From contig NZ_CP139247.1 in NCBI RefSeq assembly GCF_034087045.1, forward strand, positions 5,048,001 through 5,112,000: DNA of 64,000 nt, read 5' to 3'. Source of the DNA: Chitinophaga sancti (GTDB lineage: Bacteria; Bacteroidota; Bacteroidia; Chitinophagales; Chitinophagaceae). Positions 1-8,248 of the stretch are shown one piece after another (within the stretch, counting starts at the first letter, position 1; every line of letters begins with the position of its first letter). Both the position numbers and the translations under genes were made by a program. Under the pieces are notes generated by a model. It did not search any database, had not been told where the DNA came from, and was given only the letters and a program-made list of their open reading frames with translations.

Positions 1-1759
1 GTATATCCTTTTCATTCTTTAACACCTTCTCCACTTCCAGCGCAATCTGCCGTGTATAGGGCAGGTTAGACTGTGCCGGTGTTGTAATATTGATGAGGAA
101 CTGTGGCTTTTCTGAAGCGGGGAATAACCCAAATCCTATTATTTTGAACAGGTAAATAGAACCGGCAAAAATGATCACTGTCGCTGCGATAGTTAATAGA
201 GGGCGCCTCAGTGCTCCATCCAGCAATTTACTGTAACTGCCATGGATCAGGCGTTTCAACCCACGCATAAAGATATTACCATCCGGATGACCGGTATGCG
301 CTTTCAACAATTTGCTACTCAGGAAAGGAATGATTGTCAATGATACAAGCATGGAGGCCAGTACACTAAAGATTACTGCCAGCGGTAAACCCCTGATAAA
401 ATCACCGGAACCTTCAGGCATAAATACCAGTGGCATAAAGGCAATGATCAATGCTGCCGTACACCCGATTACTGCCAGTCCAATCTGCTTGGTCGCTTTC
501 AGTGTCGCCTCCATTCTGTTATGCCCTTCCAGCATCCATCGCTCAATATTTTCAACCACCACAATACTATCATCCACCAGCAAACCCAACGCTACCACCA
601 AACCAACAATACTCAGCTGGTTCAGGTTATAACCAAATACATTCAGCAATATGATCCCAATAGACAAAGACAGCGGAATAGAGATCATCACAATCAGCGC
701 TGGCCTGAAACCTAGTGGCAACAGGGTCACCGCCACCAGCAGGATCGCAATAATAAAGTCTTCGCCCAGCCCACTCAGTCGCCTGTTTACATTTTGTGCC
801 TGATCAAAATTTTCTACCAGGTCAATATTAGCCGGCAATTTTTTCTTAAACTGCTCAATCACCGGGCCATACACCTGCTTTGTCTTACTGATATTCTCAC
901 CTTCTTTTTGCGCAGCCACCAGGAATATACAGCGATGTGCATTCAGGCGGGTAGCATACGTTTCATCATTAAAACCATAATATACATTCGCAATATCCCG
1001 CAGAAAAATATTCTTATTACTATTTACATTGATCACTGTATTCCTGATCTCATCCAGTGATTTATAGCTACCGCTACTCTTGATATTGTAAGTGCGATTC
1101 CCTGCATCAATGCTACCACCTGGGATGTTCGCCATTTCTCCCTGCAAACTACTGATCACACTGTTCACAGAAATTCCCATCTGTGCAATCTTCTCCATCT
1201 GCAATTCAATCCGCACCTGTCTGCCAGGTACACCATGAATCTCTACATTTTTCAGTTCCTTCAGTCTTTCCAGTTCATCCTGCAATTTCTCAGCATAATA
1301 TTGCAGTTTGTCCATGGACGCATTTTCAGATACAAGGCCCAGTTGCAGGATATTTACATCACTTGGTTGGAACCGCATCACTTCAATGCGTATATTTTCT
1401 GGCAGTTCTCCGCGTTTACCATTTACCACACGCAGCACTTCCTGGTACTTTTCATTTACATCGCTGCTATATTTATATTCTACCCTGATCACGGCCAGAC
1501 CATCGCCAATAGAGGTACGCAACCTTTTTACATTCTCCTGTGCATAGAGTTCTTTTTCGAGTGGATCTACCACGAGGTCTTCCATATCTTTCGGACTGGT
1601 ACCGGGATACACGACTACCACAGAGTAAGTAGGCGCATGCATTTCCGGGTCTTCGGAACGGGGCATATTAAGGATCGTCGTGATGCCCAGTGTAATAATC
1701 ATGATAAAGATGACCAGGGTAAACTGGTAATTCTTTACCGCATATGTTGAAATTTTCAT
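1..1759 (-). CDS. RND efflux permease (AcrB/MexB-like), 3' part cut by window edge
   Basis: This is the inner-membrane, proton-driven pump of a tripartite drug-type efflux system. The reading frame is open from an ATG at 1759 to the window edge, giving about 586 N-terminal residues of an expected ~1,000-1,050. The protein begins MKISTYAVKNYQFTLVIF, has the first transmembrane segment, the porter-domain region, and the TM4 signature LGLLVDDSIVVVENIERW. The Asp-Asp pair in that signature is the proton-relay site of this family. It is the last gene seen in a leftward operon tetR-tolC-adaptor-permease and lies 25 bp after the adaptor stop. The family call is firm; the substrate cannot be read from sequence. 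Confidence 0.93.
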   Translation of the reverse strand, partial: MKISTYAVKNYQFTLVIFIMIITLGITTILNMPRSEDPEMHAPTYSVVVVYPGTSPKDMEDLVVDPLEKELYAQENVKRLRTSIGDGLAVIRVEYKYSSDVNEKYQEVLRVVNGKRGELPENIRIEVMRFQPSDVNILQLGLVSENASMDKLQYYAEKLQDELERLKELKNVEIHGVPGRQVRIELQMEKIAQMGISVNSVISSLQGEMANIPGGSIDAGNRTYNIKSSGSYKSLDEIRNTVINVNSNKNIFLRDIANVYYGFNDETYATRLNAHRCIFLVAAQKEGENISKTKQVYGPVIEQFKKKLPANIDLVENFDQAQNVNRRLSGLGEDFIIAILLVAVTLLPLGFRPALIVMISIPLSLSIGIILLNVFGYNLNQLSIVGLVVALGLLVDDSIVVVENIERWMLEGHNRMEATLKATKQIGLAVIGCTAALIIAFMPLVFMPEGSGDFIRGLPLAVIFSVLASMLVSLTIIPFLSSKLLKAHTGHPDGNIFMRGLKRLIHGSYSKLLDGALRRPLLTIAATVIIFAGSIYLFKIIGFGLFPASEKPQFLINITTPAQSNLPYTRQIALEVEKVLKNEKDI

Positions 1760-1784
1760 GTGCTGATAGTTGAAACGGTTAAAC

Positions 1785-3179
1785 TTATTTTACACTGATC
1801 GGACTGCCATCAGTGAGATAAGCACTGCCGGAAATAATGAGTGCACCTGCCTGTTCCAGACCTTTGGTAATGATCACCTGGTCTTTTTCCATACCACCGA
1901 TGGTCACGGTGACCTTCTTTGCCGTTTTATTATCGTTGGTGATGAATACATAACCAGTACTGCCATCGCCTTCCATCAGGGCTTCGTAAGGGATAGCCCA
2001 TGGGCCATTGTTTGTTGCTGTTGCGCCATCACCTGTAGCCCTGCCGGCTTCAGACCTACCATCACCAGCAGTCCTGCCTGCCTGTAACCTACCTTCTCCA
2101 GCAGCCCTTCCTGCTTCAGATTTTCCATCACCAGCAGTCCTTCCAGCTTCTGATCTACCATCACCAGTAGTCCTTCCAGCCTCAGATTTTCCATCACCAG
2201 CAGCCCTTCCTGCTTCTGATCTACCATCACCTGTAGTCCTTCCAGCCTCAGATTTTCCATCACCAGCAGCCCTTCCTGCTTCTGATCTACCATCACCTGT
2301 AGTCCTTCCAGCCTCAGATTTTCCATCACCACCATTCGCCTGATTTTTCACTTTCCCACCTGCAGGCTCAATCGTCGCCTTGCCAAACATGCCATAGGCA
2401 ATAGCTGCAGGCTTTGCACCATTCAAACGAATATCAGCTTTGAATGTACCACTGGTCTGATTCAGACCTTCTGTTTTACGTACTACTGTACCTTCAAACG
2501 TCTTTCCTGGTACTGATTCAATTTCAATCGTCGCTTTGTCCTGTGCCTGGATTTCCGCCCATTGTTTATTGCTCAGGTCTACCCGCAGCAGCCAGTTGCC
2601 GGCAGCTGCACCATTCGTTTCGAAGATGGGAGTACCAGCTTGCACCAGTTGACCTTCGTTAGCGAGTTTACGTAATACATACCCGTTAGAGGTGGCACGG
2701 ATCTGTGAATGACTGCGATTGAACTCAGCTGATTTAAACTGTTCCTCTGCTATGTTCATCGCCGTTTTTGTATTCTGCAATTGTTCCAGTGTGGCTACGC
2801 TATCCTGGTATAAGTGTAGTACACGGTTGTAGTCACGCTGTGCTTTTTCAAAACCCAGTTGTGCCTGCGTAACCTGTGCATTGATCTCAGTAGGATTGAG
2901 GGTAGCCAGTACCTGACCGGTTTTGATCGCATCGCCTTCTTTCACAGCAAGGCTTTGAATGATACCACCGGTTTTAAAAGAAAGCATGGTTTCATCGTCA
3001 GTAGTAAATTGTCCGGACACGGCTATGGTAGCGGTACCTGTGTGCTGACCATTTAGTGGCAACAGTTTTACCGGGATCACTTCAGTCGTATTTTTGTTTT
3101 CAGCGGCTTTGTTATCTCCACAGGAAGCAACGAAGACAGCGAGAAAAGAGAGTAGTAAGATGGCGTGAATAGTTTTCAT
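1785..3179 (-). CDS. RND efflux periplasmic adaptor lipoprotein with an in-frame 11-residue repeat insert
   Basis: This membrane-fusion protein (HlyD/AcrA type) would link the RND permease to the TolC channel. The N-terminus is a lipoprotein signal with the Cys in VASC at residue 20. It is followed by a barrel-sandwich segment (FKTGGIIQSLAVKEGDAI), an alpha-hairpin around residues 100-165, and a beta-barrel around 190-275. Residues about 283-382 are an insert of nine near-identical 11-residue units of the type GDGKSEAGRTT/GDGRSEAGRAA, encoded by 33-bp DNA repeats. The membrane-proximal domain resumes at GPWAIPYEALMEG. Family adaptors are usually 350-400 residues, so the excess over the family length at 464 aa is about the repeat. 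The insert is Gly-rich and charged, so probably a flexible linker. The adaptor fold is clear and the insert is unusual. Confidence 0.93.
   Translation of the reverse strand: MKTIHAILLLSFLAVFVASCGDNKAAENKNTTEVIPVKLLPLNGQHTGTATIAVSGQFTTDDETMLSFKTGGIIQSLAVKEGDAIKTGQVLATLNPTEINAQVTQAQLGFEKAQRDYNRVLHLYQDSVATLEQLQNTKTAMNIAEEQFKSAEFNRSHSQIRATSNGYVLRKLANEGQLVQAGTPIFETNGAAAGNWLLRVDLSNKQWAEIQAQDKATIEIESVPGKTFEGTVVRKTEGLNQTSGTFKADIRLNGAKPAAIAYGMFGKATIEPAGGKVKNQANGGDGKSEAGRTTGDGRSEAGRAAGDGKSEAGRTTGDGRSEAGRAAGDGKSEAGRTTGDGRSEAGRTAGDGKSEAGRAAGEGRLQAGRTAGDGRSEAGRATGDGATATNNGPWAIPYEALMEGDGSTGYVFITNDNKTAKKVTVTIGGMEKDQVIITKGLEQAGALIISGSAYLTDGSPISVK
2030..2332 (-). repeat. In-frame 33-bp minisatellite inside the efflux adaptor gene
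   Basis: Nine 33-bp units are tandem within the adaptor coding region. They alternate between two subtypes encoding GDGKSEAGR and GDGRSEAGR followed by TT, AA or TA. The unit length is a multiple of three, so copy-number change keeps the reading frame. Because 33 is divisible by three, the repeat also opens long frames on both strands, which are artefacts. The repeat falls between the beta-barrel and membrane-proximal domains. Confidence 0.95.
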
Positions 3180-3201
3180 ATATCAACGTTTAATATTGTT
3201 A

Positions 3202-4563
3202 TTATAACTGGTAAGCGGCGGCCTGCAATTCAATGTCGGCCATAGAAGTTTGTACCCCTGCAAAAGCAACAGCTACCTGCAGGCGTGCGTTGGTTAATTG
3301 GTTTTGCGCATCCAGCAGTTCCAGGTAAAGGAGCTGACCGGCTTTGTATACTTTGAACTGATCGCGGTAATATTTTTCAGAAAGGGCTAGTTGTGTTTGA
3401 GCATTCTGATAATTAGCGACAGCGGTATGGTAGTTATTGTAAGCCGTGGTGAGTGCGAGTTGCAGCGAACTATATATTTCGTTGTAAGCCGCATCGACGG
3501 TTTTTATTTCAATGGCTGCCTGTTGTGCTTTGTGCTTTTGCTGACCGGAGGTGAAGAGGTCCCACTGCAGATGTACACCCCATAAGAAATAGCGGGTTTT
3601 ATTGTCTACACTCCAGTTGAAGCCCTGTGAACCAAGGTCCAGGAAGGTGCTGAGTTTCGGAACGAGGTAGGAGTTGTATTGTTTGTATTGCAGACCTGCG
3701 ATCTTTTTTTGCTGTTCCAGCTGTTGCAGTTCTTCCCGTTTTGTAATCGTGCTGGTATCGGCTACCGGCAGGAGGGAAGCGGTAGCAAAAGTGGTGCTGT
3801 CCAGAAGAATAGTATCGTTCAGGGGTTTGTTGAGGAGGAAGTTGAAATATGCTTTTGATAGGGTGCGTTGGTTTTCAGCACTGGTGATATTGGTGATAAT
3901 TTTTTGTTGTTCTGCCTGGGAGCGTGTCAGGGCAGTGGTATTGGTCACTCCGTTTGCAATAAAACTTTTATTGACCCTGATATTTTCATCTACCAGCAGC
4001 ATGGCAGCGTTGTAGATTTCAACAGCACGGCAGCTTTGGTAGTACTGGTAGTAAGCAGTTTTGAGATCCTTCACCAGTTTACGCTTATACACGTTTACTG
4101 TTGCCTGTTGCAGGGAAATACTTTCGCTGCGGATTTTGTTGGCATACCAGATCTCTGTGTTGATGAGCGGGAGGGTGGTGTGCAGTTTGGCATCGTAGAA
4201 ATTATCGGGATTGAGGAGCACGGATTGATTTTTCAGCTGTGGAAACTGGTTGCTGCCCGTGAGCTGGTTGAGGCTCGAGTACACATTGTTCAGCAGGTCT
4301 CCGAGTGGAATGTCGATGGTACGACCACCGGCTGCACGGGTATAATCACCTTCCAGGCTCACGCTGGGGTAAAAGAGTGATTTGGCTTCCTGCAGGGCAT
4401 ACAGCGATTTGTCCAGCTGGAAATTGCGCTGCTGTAGGCCCTGGTTGCGGGTAAAGGCTTCCCGGATGTAGTGTTCAAGCAGCGTATCCTGGGCAGAAAG
4501 GCGGAATGATGCGCCCAGGATAGCTACTATGAACAAAAGTCTTTTTTTAATGCGTGTTGACAT
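3202..4563 (-). CDS. TolC-family outer-membrane efflux channel
   Basis: This is the outer-membrane factor of the tripartite pump. It has a signal peptide ending near ASFRLSAQ, then two repeated helical hairpin regions typical of OEP/TolC. The helices are rich in Gln, Asn and Ala (LYLELLDAQNQLTNARLQ near the C-terminus is characteristic). The length of about 453 aa fits the family. I start at the ATG at 4563 (MSTRIKKRLLF); an upstream in-frame GTG at 4572 would lie inside the TetR-type dyad and adds only three residues. The gene is 22 bp upstream of the adaptor gene and downstream of tetR on the same strand. Confidence 0.93.
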   Translation of the reverse strand: MSTRIKKRLLFIVAILGASFRLSAQDTLLEHYIREAFTRNQGLQQRNFQLDKSLYALQEAKSLFYPSVSLEGDYTRAAGGRTIDIPLGDLLNNVYSSLNQLTGSNQFPQLKNQSVLLNPDNFYDAKLHTTLPLINTEIWYANKIRSESISLQQATVNVYKRKLVKDLKTAYYQYYQSCRAVEIYNAAMLLVDENIRVNKSFIANGVTNTTALTRSQAEQQKIITNITSAENQRTLSKAYFNFLLNKPLNDTILLDSTTFATASLLPVADTSTITKREELQQLEQQKKIAGLQYKQYNSYLVPKLSTFLDLGSQGFNWSVDNKTRYFLWGVHLQWDLFTSGQQKHKAQQAAIEIKTVDAAYNEIYSSLQLALTTAYNNYHTAVANYQNAQTQLALSEKYYRDQFKVYKAGQLLYLELLDAQNQLTNARLQVAVAFAGVQTSMADIELQAAAYQL

Positions 4564-4582
4564 AATGAACACTGTTTAGTAA
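4562..4582. promoter_or_regulatory. Predicted TetR operator in front of the efflux operon
   Basis: The 21-bp sequence reads ATAATGAAC-N3-GTTTAGTAA. It matches the better dyad at 5300-5320 at the whole right arm and most of the left arm. It overlaps the tolC start codon, so a bound repressor could block elongation or initiation of the tolC-adaptor-permease message. The assignment to the adjacent TetR protein is inferred from position and the shared sequence. Confidence 0.7.
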
Positions 4583-4634
4583 AGTGGTATAAAAAAAGAC
4601 ACGTTAAGTGTCAATGAAAAAAGGTGGATTATTA

Positions 4635-4662
4635 TTTGTGTCAACCTGATGGTTGACACAAA
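4635..4662. terminator. 12-bp perfect inverted repeat after tetR
   Basis: TTTGTGTCAACC and its exact complement are separated by a TGAT loop, 4 bp beyond the tetR stop codon. A T-rich run follows about 12 bp further on in the direction of tetR. A second, weaker stem (GACAC...GTGTC, 4599-4613) lies between it and the operator at 4562. It may be a terminator or an attenuator that lowers efflux transcription coming through from tetR; it could also be a protein site. Confidence 0.5.
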
Positions 4663-4666
4663 CAAT

Positions 4667-5275
4667 TTATTTCTGAATAATTTGCATAAACTCTTGTATT
4701 GCAGACTGGACAAGGGATGCCTGCTCTCCTTCATTCAACCTGGTCACTTTCATCCTGTCACGGATAGAGAGGGCGATAATGCCATGTCCTAAACTCCAAA
4801 AGATCATTCCTGCTTTTACAGGATCAGAGAAACGGAGGTGGTCTTTGGCAGCTTCTACTGTATTCAGCAGGAACTGAAAGGAGCCGTTACAATTTTCCCA
4901 GAAATCATCTTCCTGCACCGCTTTCATAGGAGAGCGAAGTATGAACATGAGATCGTAGAGGTCCGGGTTGGCAATGCCATATTCGATATATGCTTTCAGC
5001 AATTCCCGCAGTCGCTGCATGGGATCGGCAGAAACAACATGCACCTGGAAGTATTCATGCAGCTGATCAAACGCTTCGCGCTGGATCTCGTAAAACAATT
5101 CGTCTTTATCCTTGTAGTACAGGTAGATGGTAGCAGGGGAATACTCAATCTTTTCTGCAATGTTGCGGATCGAGGTTTTCTCATATCCATCTTTAATAAA
5201 CATCTCCATGGCAGCGCTGATAATCAGCTTCCGCATCTCCTGTTTTTCTCTTTCTTTCCTGTCAGATATCCCCAT
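4667..5275 (-). CDS. TetR/AcrR-family repressor of the efflux operon
   Basis: This 202-residue TetR-type regulator has the DNA-binding three-helix domain in residues ~14-62 (IRNIAEKIEYSPATIYLYYKDKDELF is the recognition-helix region). A C-terminal ligand-binding helical domain includes IANPDLYDLMFILRSPM, resembling the WHG-type C-terminal domain. It sits first in the leftward cluster ahead of tolC, adaptor and RND permease. Matching dyads lie upstream of its own start (5300-5320) and upstream of tolC (4562-4582). The natural reading is autorepression plus repression of the pump, relieved by an efflux substrate. The inducer is unknown. Confidence 0.93.
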   Translation of the reverse strand: MGISDRKEREKQEMRKLIISAAMEMFIKDGYEKTSIRNIAEKIEYSPATIYLYYKDKDELFYEIQREAFDQLHEYFQVHVVSADPMQRLRELLKAYIEYGIANPDLYDLMFILRSPMKAVQEDDFWENCNGSFQFLLNTVEAAKDHLRFSDPVKAGMIFWSLGHGIIALSIRDRMKVTRLNEGEQASLVQSAIQEFMQIIQK

Positions 5276-5299
5276 AATGATTTAATTTACAATGCAAAC

Positions 5300-5320
5300 T
5301 TACTGAACGGTGTTTAGTAA
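5300..5320. promoter_or_regulatory. Predicted TetR autoregulatory operator
   Basis: A 21-bp dyad, TTACTGAAC-N3-GTTTAGTAA, lies 25 bp upstream of the tetR start. The arms pair in eight of nine positions. A close copy lies in front of tolC. The size and symmetry fit a TetR dimer site. Confidence 0.75.
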
Positions 5321-5390
5321 ACCAAATAAAATCTCTCCGAGGCAGGTAATTTCTCTTGTATTCCTTTCCCTTTCTGTCCCTCCGCTAAGG

Positions 5391-5427
5391 AAATCTTCTT
5401 TTGCCGAAGGCGAAAGAAGATTTTTTT
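5391..5427. terminator. Hairpin with T-run upstream of the SAM riboswitch promoter
   Basis: A 15-bp stem with one wobble pair and a GAA triloop (5391-5423) is followed directly by a run of T. It lies between the divergent tetR and the riboswitch promoter, where it would stop rightward readthrough into the methionine unit. Confidence 0.5.
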
Positions 5428-5435
5428 GCTTCATT

Positions 5436-5470
5436 TTCTTGGAAATTTGGAATTTCCCGCTTTATCTTTG
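5436..5470 (+). promoter_or_regulatory. Bacteroidota-type promoter for the SAM-riboswitch transcript
   Basis: A -7 element TATCTTTG (5463-5470) matches the TAnnTTTG consensus. A TTG-containing element about 21 bp upstream (TTCTTG, 5436-5441) would be the -33 box. Transcription would start near 5477, just ahead of riboswitch stem P1 at 5490. Confidence 0.6.
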
Positions 5471-5489
5471 CATCAGTTCTTTAAGATAC

Positions 5490-5599
5490 CTTATCAAGAA
5501 AGGCAGAGGGAAATGGCCCTGCGAAGCCTTAGCAACCATCCTGTTCCACCAAACAGGAAAGGTGCTACATCCATCCCGGATCAAACCGGGAAAGATAAG
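5490..5599 (+). ncRNA. SAM-I (S-box) riboswitch
   Basis: The stretch carries the S-box core in order: P1 5' strand CTTATC and AAGAAAGGCAGAGGGA, then TGGCCCTGCGAAGCC, then AGCAACC. P3 is CCTGTT/AACAGG, followed by AAGGTGCTACATCC. P4 is CCCGG/CCGGG, and the closing P1 strand is GATAAG (5594-5599). These are the conserved SAM-I segments in their known order. It lies between a promoter (5463) and an intrinsic terminator (5636-5667) ahead of a trans-sulfuration gene. SAM binding is therefore expected to switch transcription off. Confidence 0.92.
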
Positions 5600-5635
5600 T
5601 CAGTAGATTTGATCGATATTACTCAATATACTTTT

Positions 5636-5667
5636 AAACTCACCTGACTATCCAGGTGAGTTTTTTT
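5636..5667 (+). terminator. Riboswitch expression platform: intrinsic terminator
   Basis: An 11-bp stem (AAACTCACCTG with CAGGTGAGTTT) and a T7 tail lie 36 bp after the aptamer and 75 bp before the start codon. This is the typical position of a SAM-I terminator. I did not find an obvious antiterminator helix by eye. Confidence 0.88.
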
Positions 5668-5741
5668 ATGCCCACTCCTTTCTGATAAGCTCTCACGGAA
5701 CCCTGTTTAATCAATTTCATCATCAACTAAAAAACAAACCG

Positions 5742-6911
5742 ATGAGCAACATCACCCACCTTCTCCATTCCATTCCGGTAGATCCGTTAACAGGTGCTAT
5801 CGCGGTTCCGATTTATCAGACCTCTACCTTCGTTCAGGAAGCACCCGGCGTGAACAAAGGCTATGACTATGCCCGTACCAACAATCCTACACGCGAAACG
5901 GTAGAGAAAATCGTGGCCGGCCTGGAAGGCGGCAGTACCGGCATCGCTTTTAGCAGCGGACTTGCAGCTATCGACGCTGTATTAAAACTGCTGCAATCAG
6001 GAGCTGAAATCATTGCTGTAGACGATATTTACGGGGGCGCTTTCCGCCTTTTTGACAAGGTGTACAAAAAGTTTGGGATCAAAGTCACTTATGTAGATAC
6101 CAGCGATGTACAAAATGTACTGGACGCCATCACACCCGCTACAAAGCTGATCTGGCTGGAAACACCCACTAATCCAACTTTAAAGATCTCGGATATCGGG
6201 GCGATCGCGAAAATAGCCAAAGCCCATAAAATCCTCTTTGCCGTAGACAATACTTTTGGTACCCCGGTATTACAGCAACCCCTGTTGTTAGGTGCAGATA
6301 TCGTCATCCATAGCGCTACCAAATACCTGGGTGGACACAGTGACCTGATAGCAGGTGTGGTTGTCACCAAAGAACCTGCATTGGGAGCTGAAATCAAATT
6401 TTACCAGAATGCCTGTGGTGCAATATTGTCACCATTCGACAGTTTCCTGTTAATTCGTGGTATCGAAACCGTTCACCTGCGTGTGCGTCAGCATTGTGCC
6501 AATGCAAAAGAGATTGCACGCTTCCTGGAGCAGCACCCATTGGTCGATAAGGTATTTTATCCCGGCCTTTCATCACACCCTCACCATGATATTGCGAAAA
6601 AGCAGTCTAAAGGATTCGGAGGCATTGTGAGTTTTACCCTAAAAACAGATACGGAAGCTGCGGCACAGCAATTTGTGACCAGCACCAAATACTTTAAGCT
6701 TGCTGAAAGCCTTGGTGGTGTTAAAAGTTTGTTATGCCATCCGGCTGCCATGACCCATAAATCTATCCCTGACGAAACGCGCAGAGCCGCCGGGGTAGCG
6801 GATAGCCTGATCCGTTTAAGCGTGGGATTGGAAGAACCGGAAGACCTTCTGGCCGACCTCGCTCATGCCTTTCATCAAATTCAGTCCGCAACGGTCGCGA
6901 TATTTAACTGA
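5742..6911 (+). CDS. Trans-sulfuration PLP enzyme (cystathionine gamma-synthase/lyase family)
   Basis: This 389-residue Cys/Met-metabolism PLP enzyme acts in methionine or cysteine synthesis. Visible family signatures are YDYARTNNPTRETVE near residue 45, the cofactor-contact region AFSSGLAAIDA, ETPTNPT, DNTFGTP, and the Schiff-base lysine in HSATKYLGGHSD at about residue 194. The C-terminus has the usual SLGGVKSL...HPAAMTH...LSVGLE region. The SAM-I riboswitch upstream points to a methionine biosynthesis role, so cystathionine gamma-synthase (metB-like) or a direct sulfhydrylase is most likely. Family members with lyase activity look alike, so the exact reaction is not settled. Confidence 0.9.
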   Translation: MSNITHLLHSIPVDPLTGAIAVPIYQTSTFVQEAPGVNKGYDYARTNNPTRETVEKIVAGLEGGSTGIAFSSGLAAIDAVLKLLQSGAEIIAVDDIYGGAFRLFDKVYKKFGIKVTYVDTSDVQNVLDAITPATKLIWLETPTNPTLKISDIGAIAKIAKAHKILFAVDNTFGTPVLQQPLLLGADIVIHSATKYLGGHSDLIAGVVVTKEPALGAEIKFYQNACGAILSPFDSFLLIRGIETVHLRVRQHCANAKEIARFLEQHPLVDKVFYPGLSSHPHHDIAKKQSKGFGGIVSFTLKTDTEAAAQQFVTSTKYFKLAESLGGVKSLLCHPAAMTHKSIPDETRRAAGVADSLIRLSVGLEEPEDLLADLAHAFHQIQSATVAIFN

Positions 6912-6946
6912 TAGTTCGTAGTTTGCAATACTGCAAACAATACTGA

Positions 6947-8248
6947 ATGAAGAATTATCTGTTGATGACCATAGGGGCAATATTTCAAAGCTGCCTAATT
7001 TTTGCGCAGCAGGGACCCCTTACGGTACTGAAAGATATTACGCTCATAGACGGCAGCGGCGCGCCAGTGCGCCAGCATGCAAATATGGTGATCCAGGCAG
7101 ATAAGGTGGTTTCTTTTCCGGATACTAAACACCTGCCTAAAAACGCCAGACGCATTAACATGAACGGCAAAACGGTCATGCCGCTGCTGATCAATGCCCA
7201 CGGGCACCTGGGACTGATAAAAGGAAATACAGCTACCGCCAATAATTATACGGACGCGAATGTGAAACGGCAGCTGGAACAATATTTACACTACGGCATC
7301 GGCGCCGTATTGAGTATGGGTACGGATCAGCCACTGATCTGGCCATTCCGCGATTCCTCTCAAAAAGGCGCTATACCCGGCGCTACCGTTTATACTGCCG
7401 GCTATGGCTTTGGGGCTAACGGTGGCGTACCTCCCGGCGCATTTGGAAAACATATCCAACGGGCCCTTACTCCTGAAGCGGCAACAGCTGCCATGGAACA
7501 ACTGGCGGCCCTACATCCTGATTTTGTAAAGATATGGGTGGATGGAAATCCCAAAGTGACGCCTGATATTTACCAGGCGATTATTACTTCTGCCCATGCC
7601 CATGGCATTAAAGTAGCTGCTCATGTCTATTACCTGGAAGATGCCCGCAACTTAGTGAACGATGGCATCGACCTGCTGGCACATAGCATCCGTGATCAGG
7701 TGGTAGATAATGCTTTCATTACCCTGATGAAAGAAAAAGGTACTTATTATATTCCCACACTCTCTTTAGACAAATACAATTTTGCATACGGCACACAATT
7801 GCCTGATTGGATAAATGATGACTTTTTTATTCACTCCCTTGAACCCGGTGTATACGATGAATTAAAACGTATGCCCCAGCAGAACGACAAGGACCGTGAG
7901 AAAAAAATCAGAGCCTTCAATATCGCAAAAACAAACTTACATAAACTGGACAGCGCCGGCATCCCCATTTGTATGGGTACCGACTCTGGTGCACAACCCA
8001 CCCGTGCACAGGGCTTTTCAGAACACTTAGAATTAGCACTGATGGCCGAGGCAGGACTCACCCCACTCAAAGTTATTACCTGTGCCACCGCCAATGGGGC
8101 AAAATTGCTAAACGGCGCACATCATTCAGGAACTTTAATACCAGGAAATAAAGCAGATTTTATGATCCTTGATGGCAATCCGGCAGAGGATATCAAAGCC
8201 ACCAGGAGCATTACCGCAATTTGGAAAAATGGAAAGGAAATAAAATGA
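6947..8248 (+). CDS. Secreted amidohydrolase-family metal-dependent hydrolase
   Basis: A 433-residue amidohydrolase-superfamily protein with an N-terminal signal peptide (cleavage near FAQQ), so periplasmic or exported. Metal ligands of the family are visible: HGHLG around residue 85, the Lys in FVKIWVDG, His in AAHVYY and in LLAHSIRD, and Asp in CMGTDSG. The C-terminal beta-sandwich closes with NKADFMILDGNPAEDI. It resembles imidazolonepropionase-like or prolidase-like exported hydrolases; the substrate is unknown. It overlaps the next gene by 4 bp (ATGA at 8245-8248), so the two are translationally coupled. It lies 35 bp after the PLP enzyme and may be read from the same riboswitch-controlled transcript. 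Confidence 0.88.
   Translation: MKNYLLMTIGAIFQSCLIFAQQGPLTVLKDITLIDGSGAPVRQHANMVIQADKVVSFPDTKHLPKNARRINMNGKTVMPLLINAHGHLGLIKGNTATANNYTDANVKRQLEQYLHYGIGAVLSMGTDQPLIWPFRDSSQKGAIPGATVYTAGYGFGANGGVPPGAFGKHIQRALTPEAATAAMEQLAALHPDFVKIWVDGNPKVTPDIYQAIITSAHAHGIKVAAHVYYLEDARNLVNDGIDLLAHSIRDQVVDNAFITLMKEKGTYYIPTLSLDKYNFAYGTQLPDWINDDFFIHSLEPGVYDELKRMPQQNDKDREKKIRAFNIAKTNLHKLDSAGIPICMGTDSGAQPTRAQGFSEHLELALMAEAGLTPLKVITCATANGAKLLNGAHHSGTLIPGNKADFMILDGNPAEDIKATRSITAIWKNGKEIK

Noticed and set aside
1976..2343. Open frames on both strands over the adaptor repeat (119 and 111 residues)
   Set aside because: They are shadows of the 33-bp repeat within the real adaptor frame.
5490..5599. SAM-II riboswitch
   Set aside because: The aptamer is ~110 nt with P1-P4 and GGTGCTA, the S-box pattern; SAM-II is a much shorter pseudoknot.
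5310..5647. Short plus-strand frames over the SAM riboswitch
   Set aside because: They overlap the aptamer and terminator and have no coding signature.
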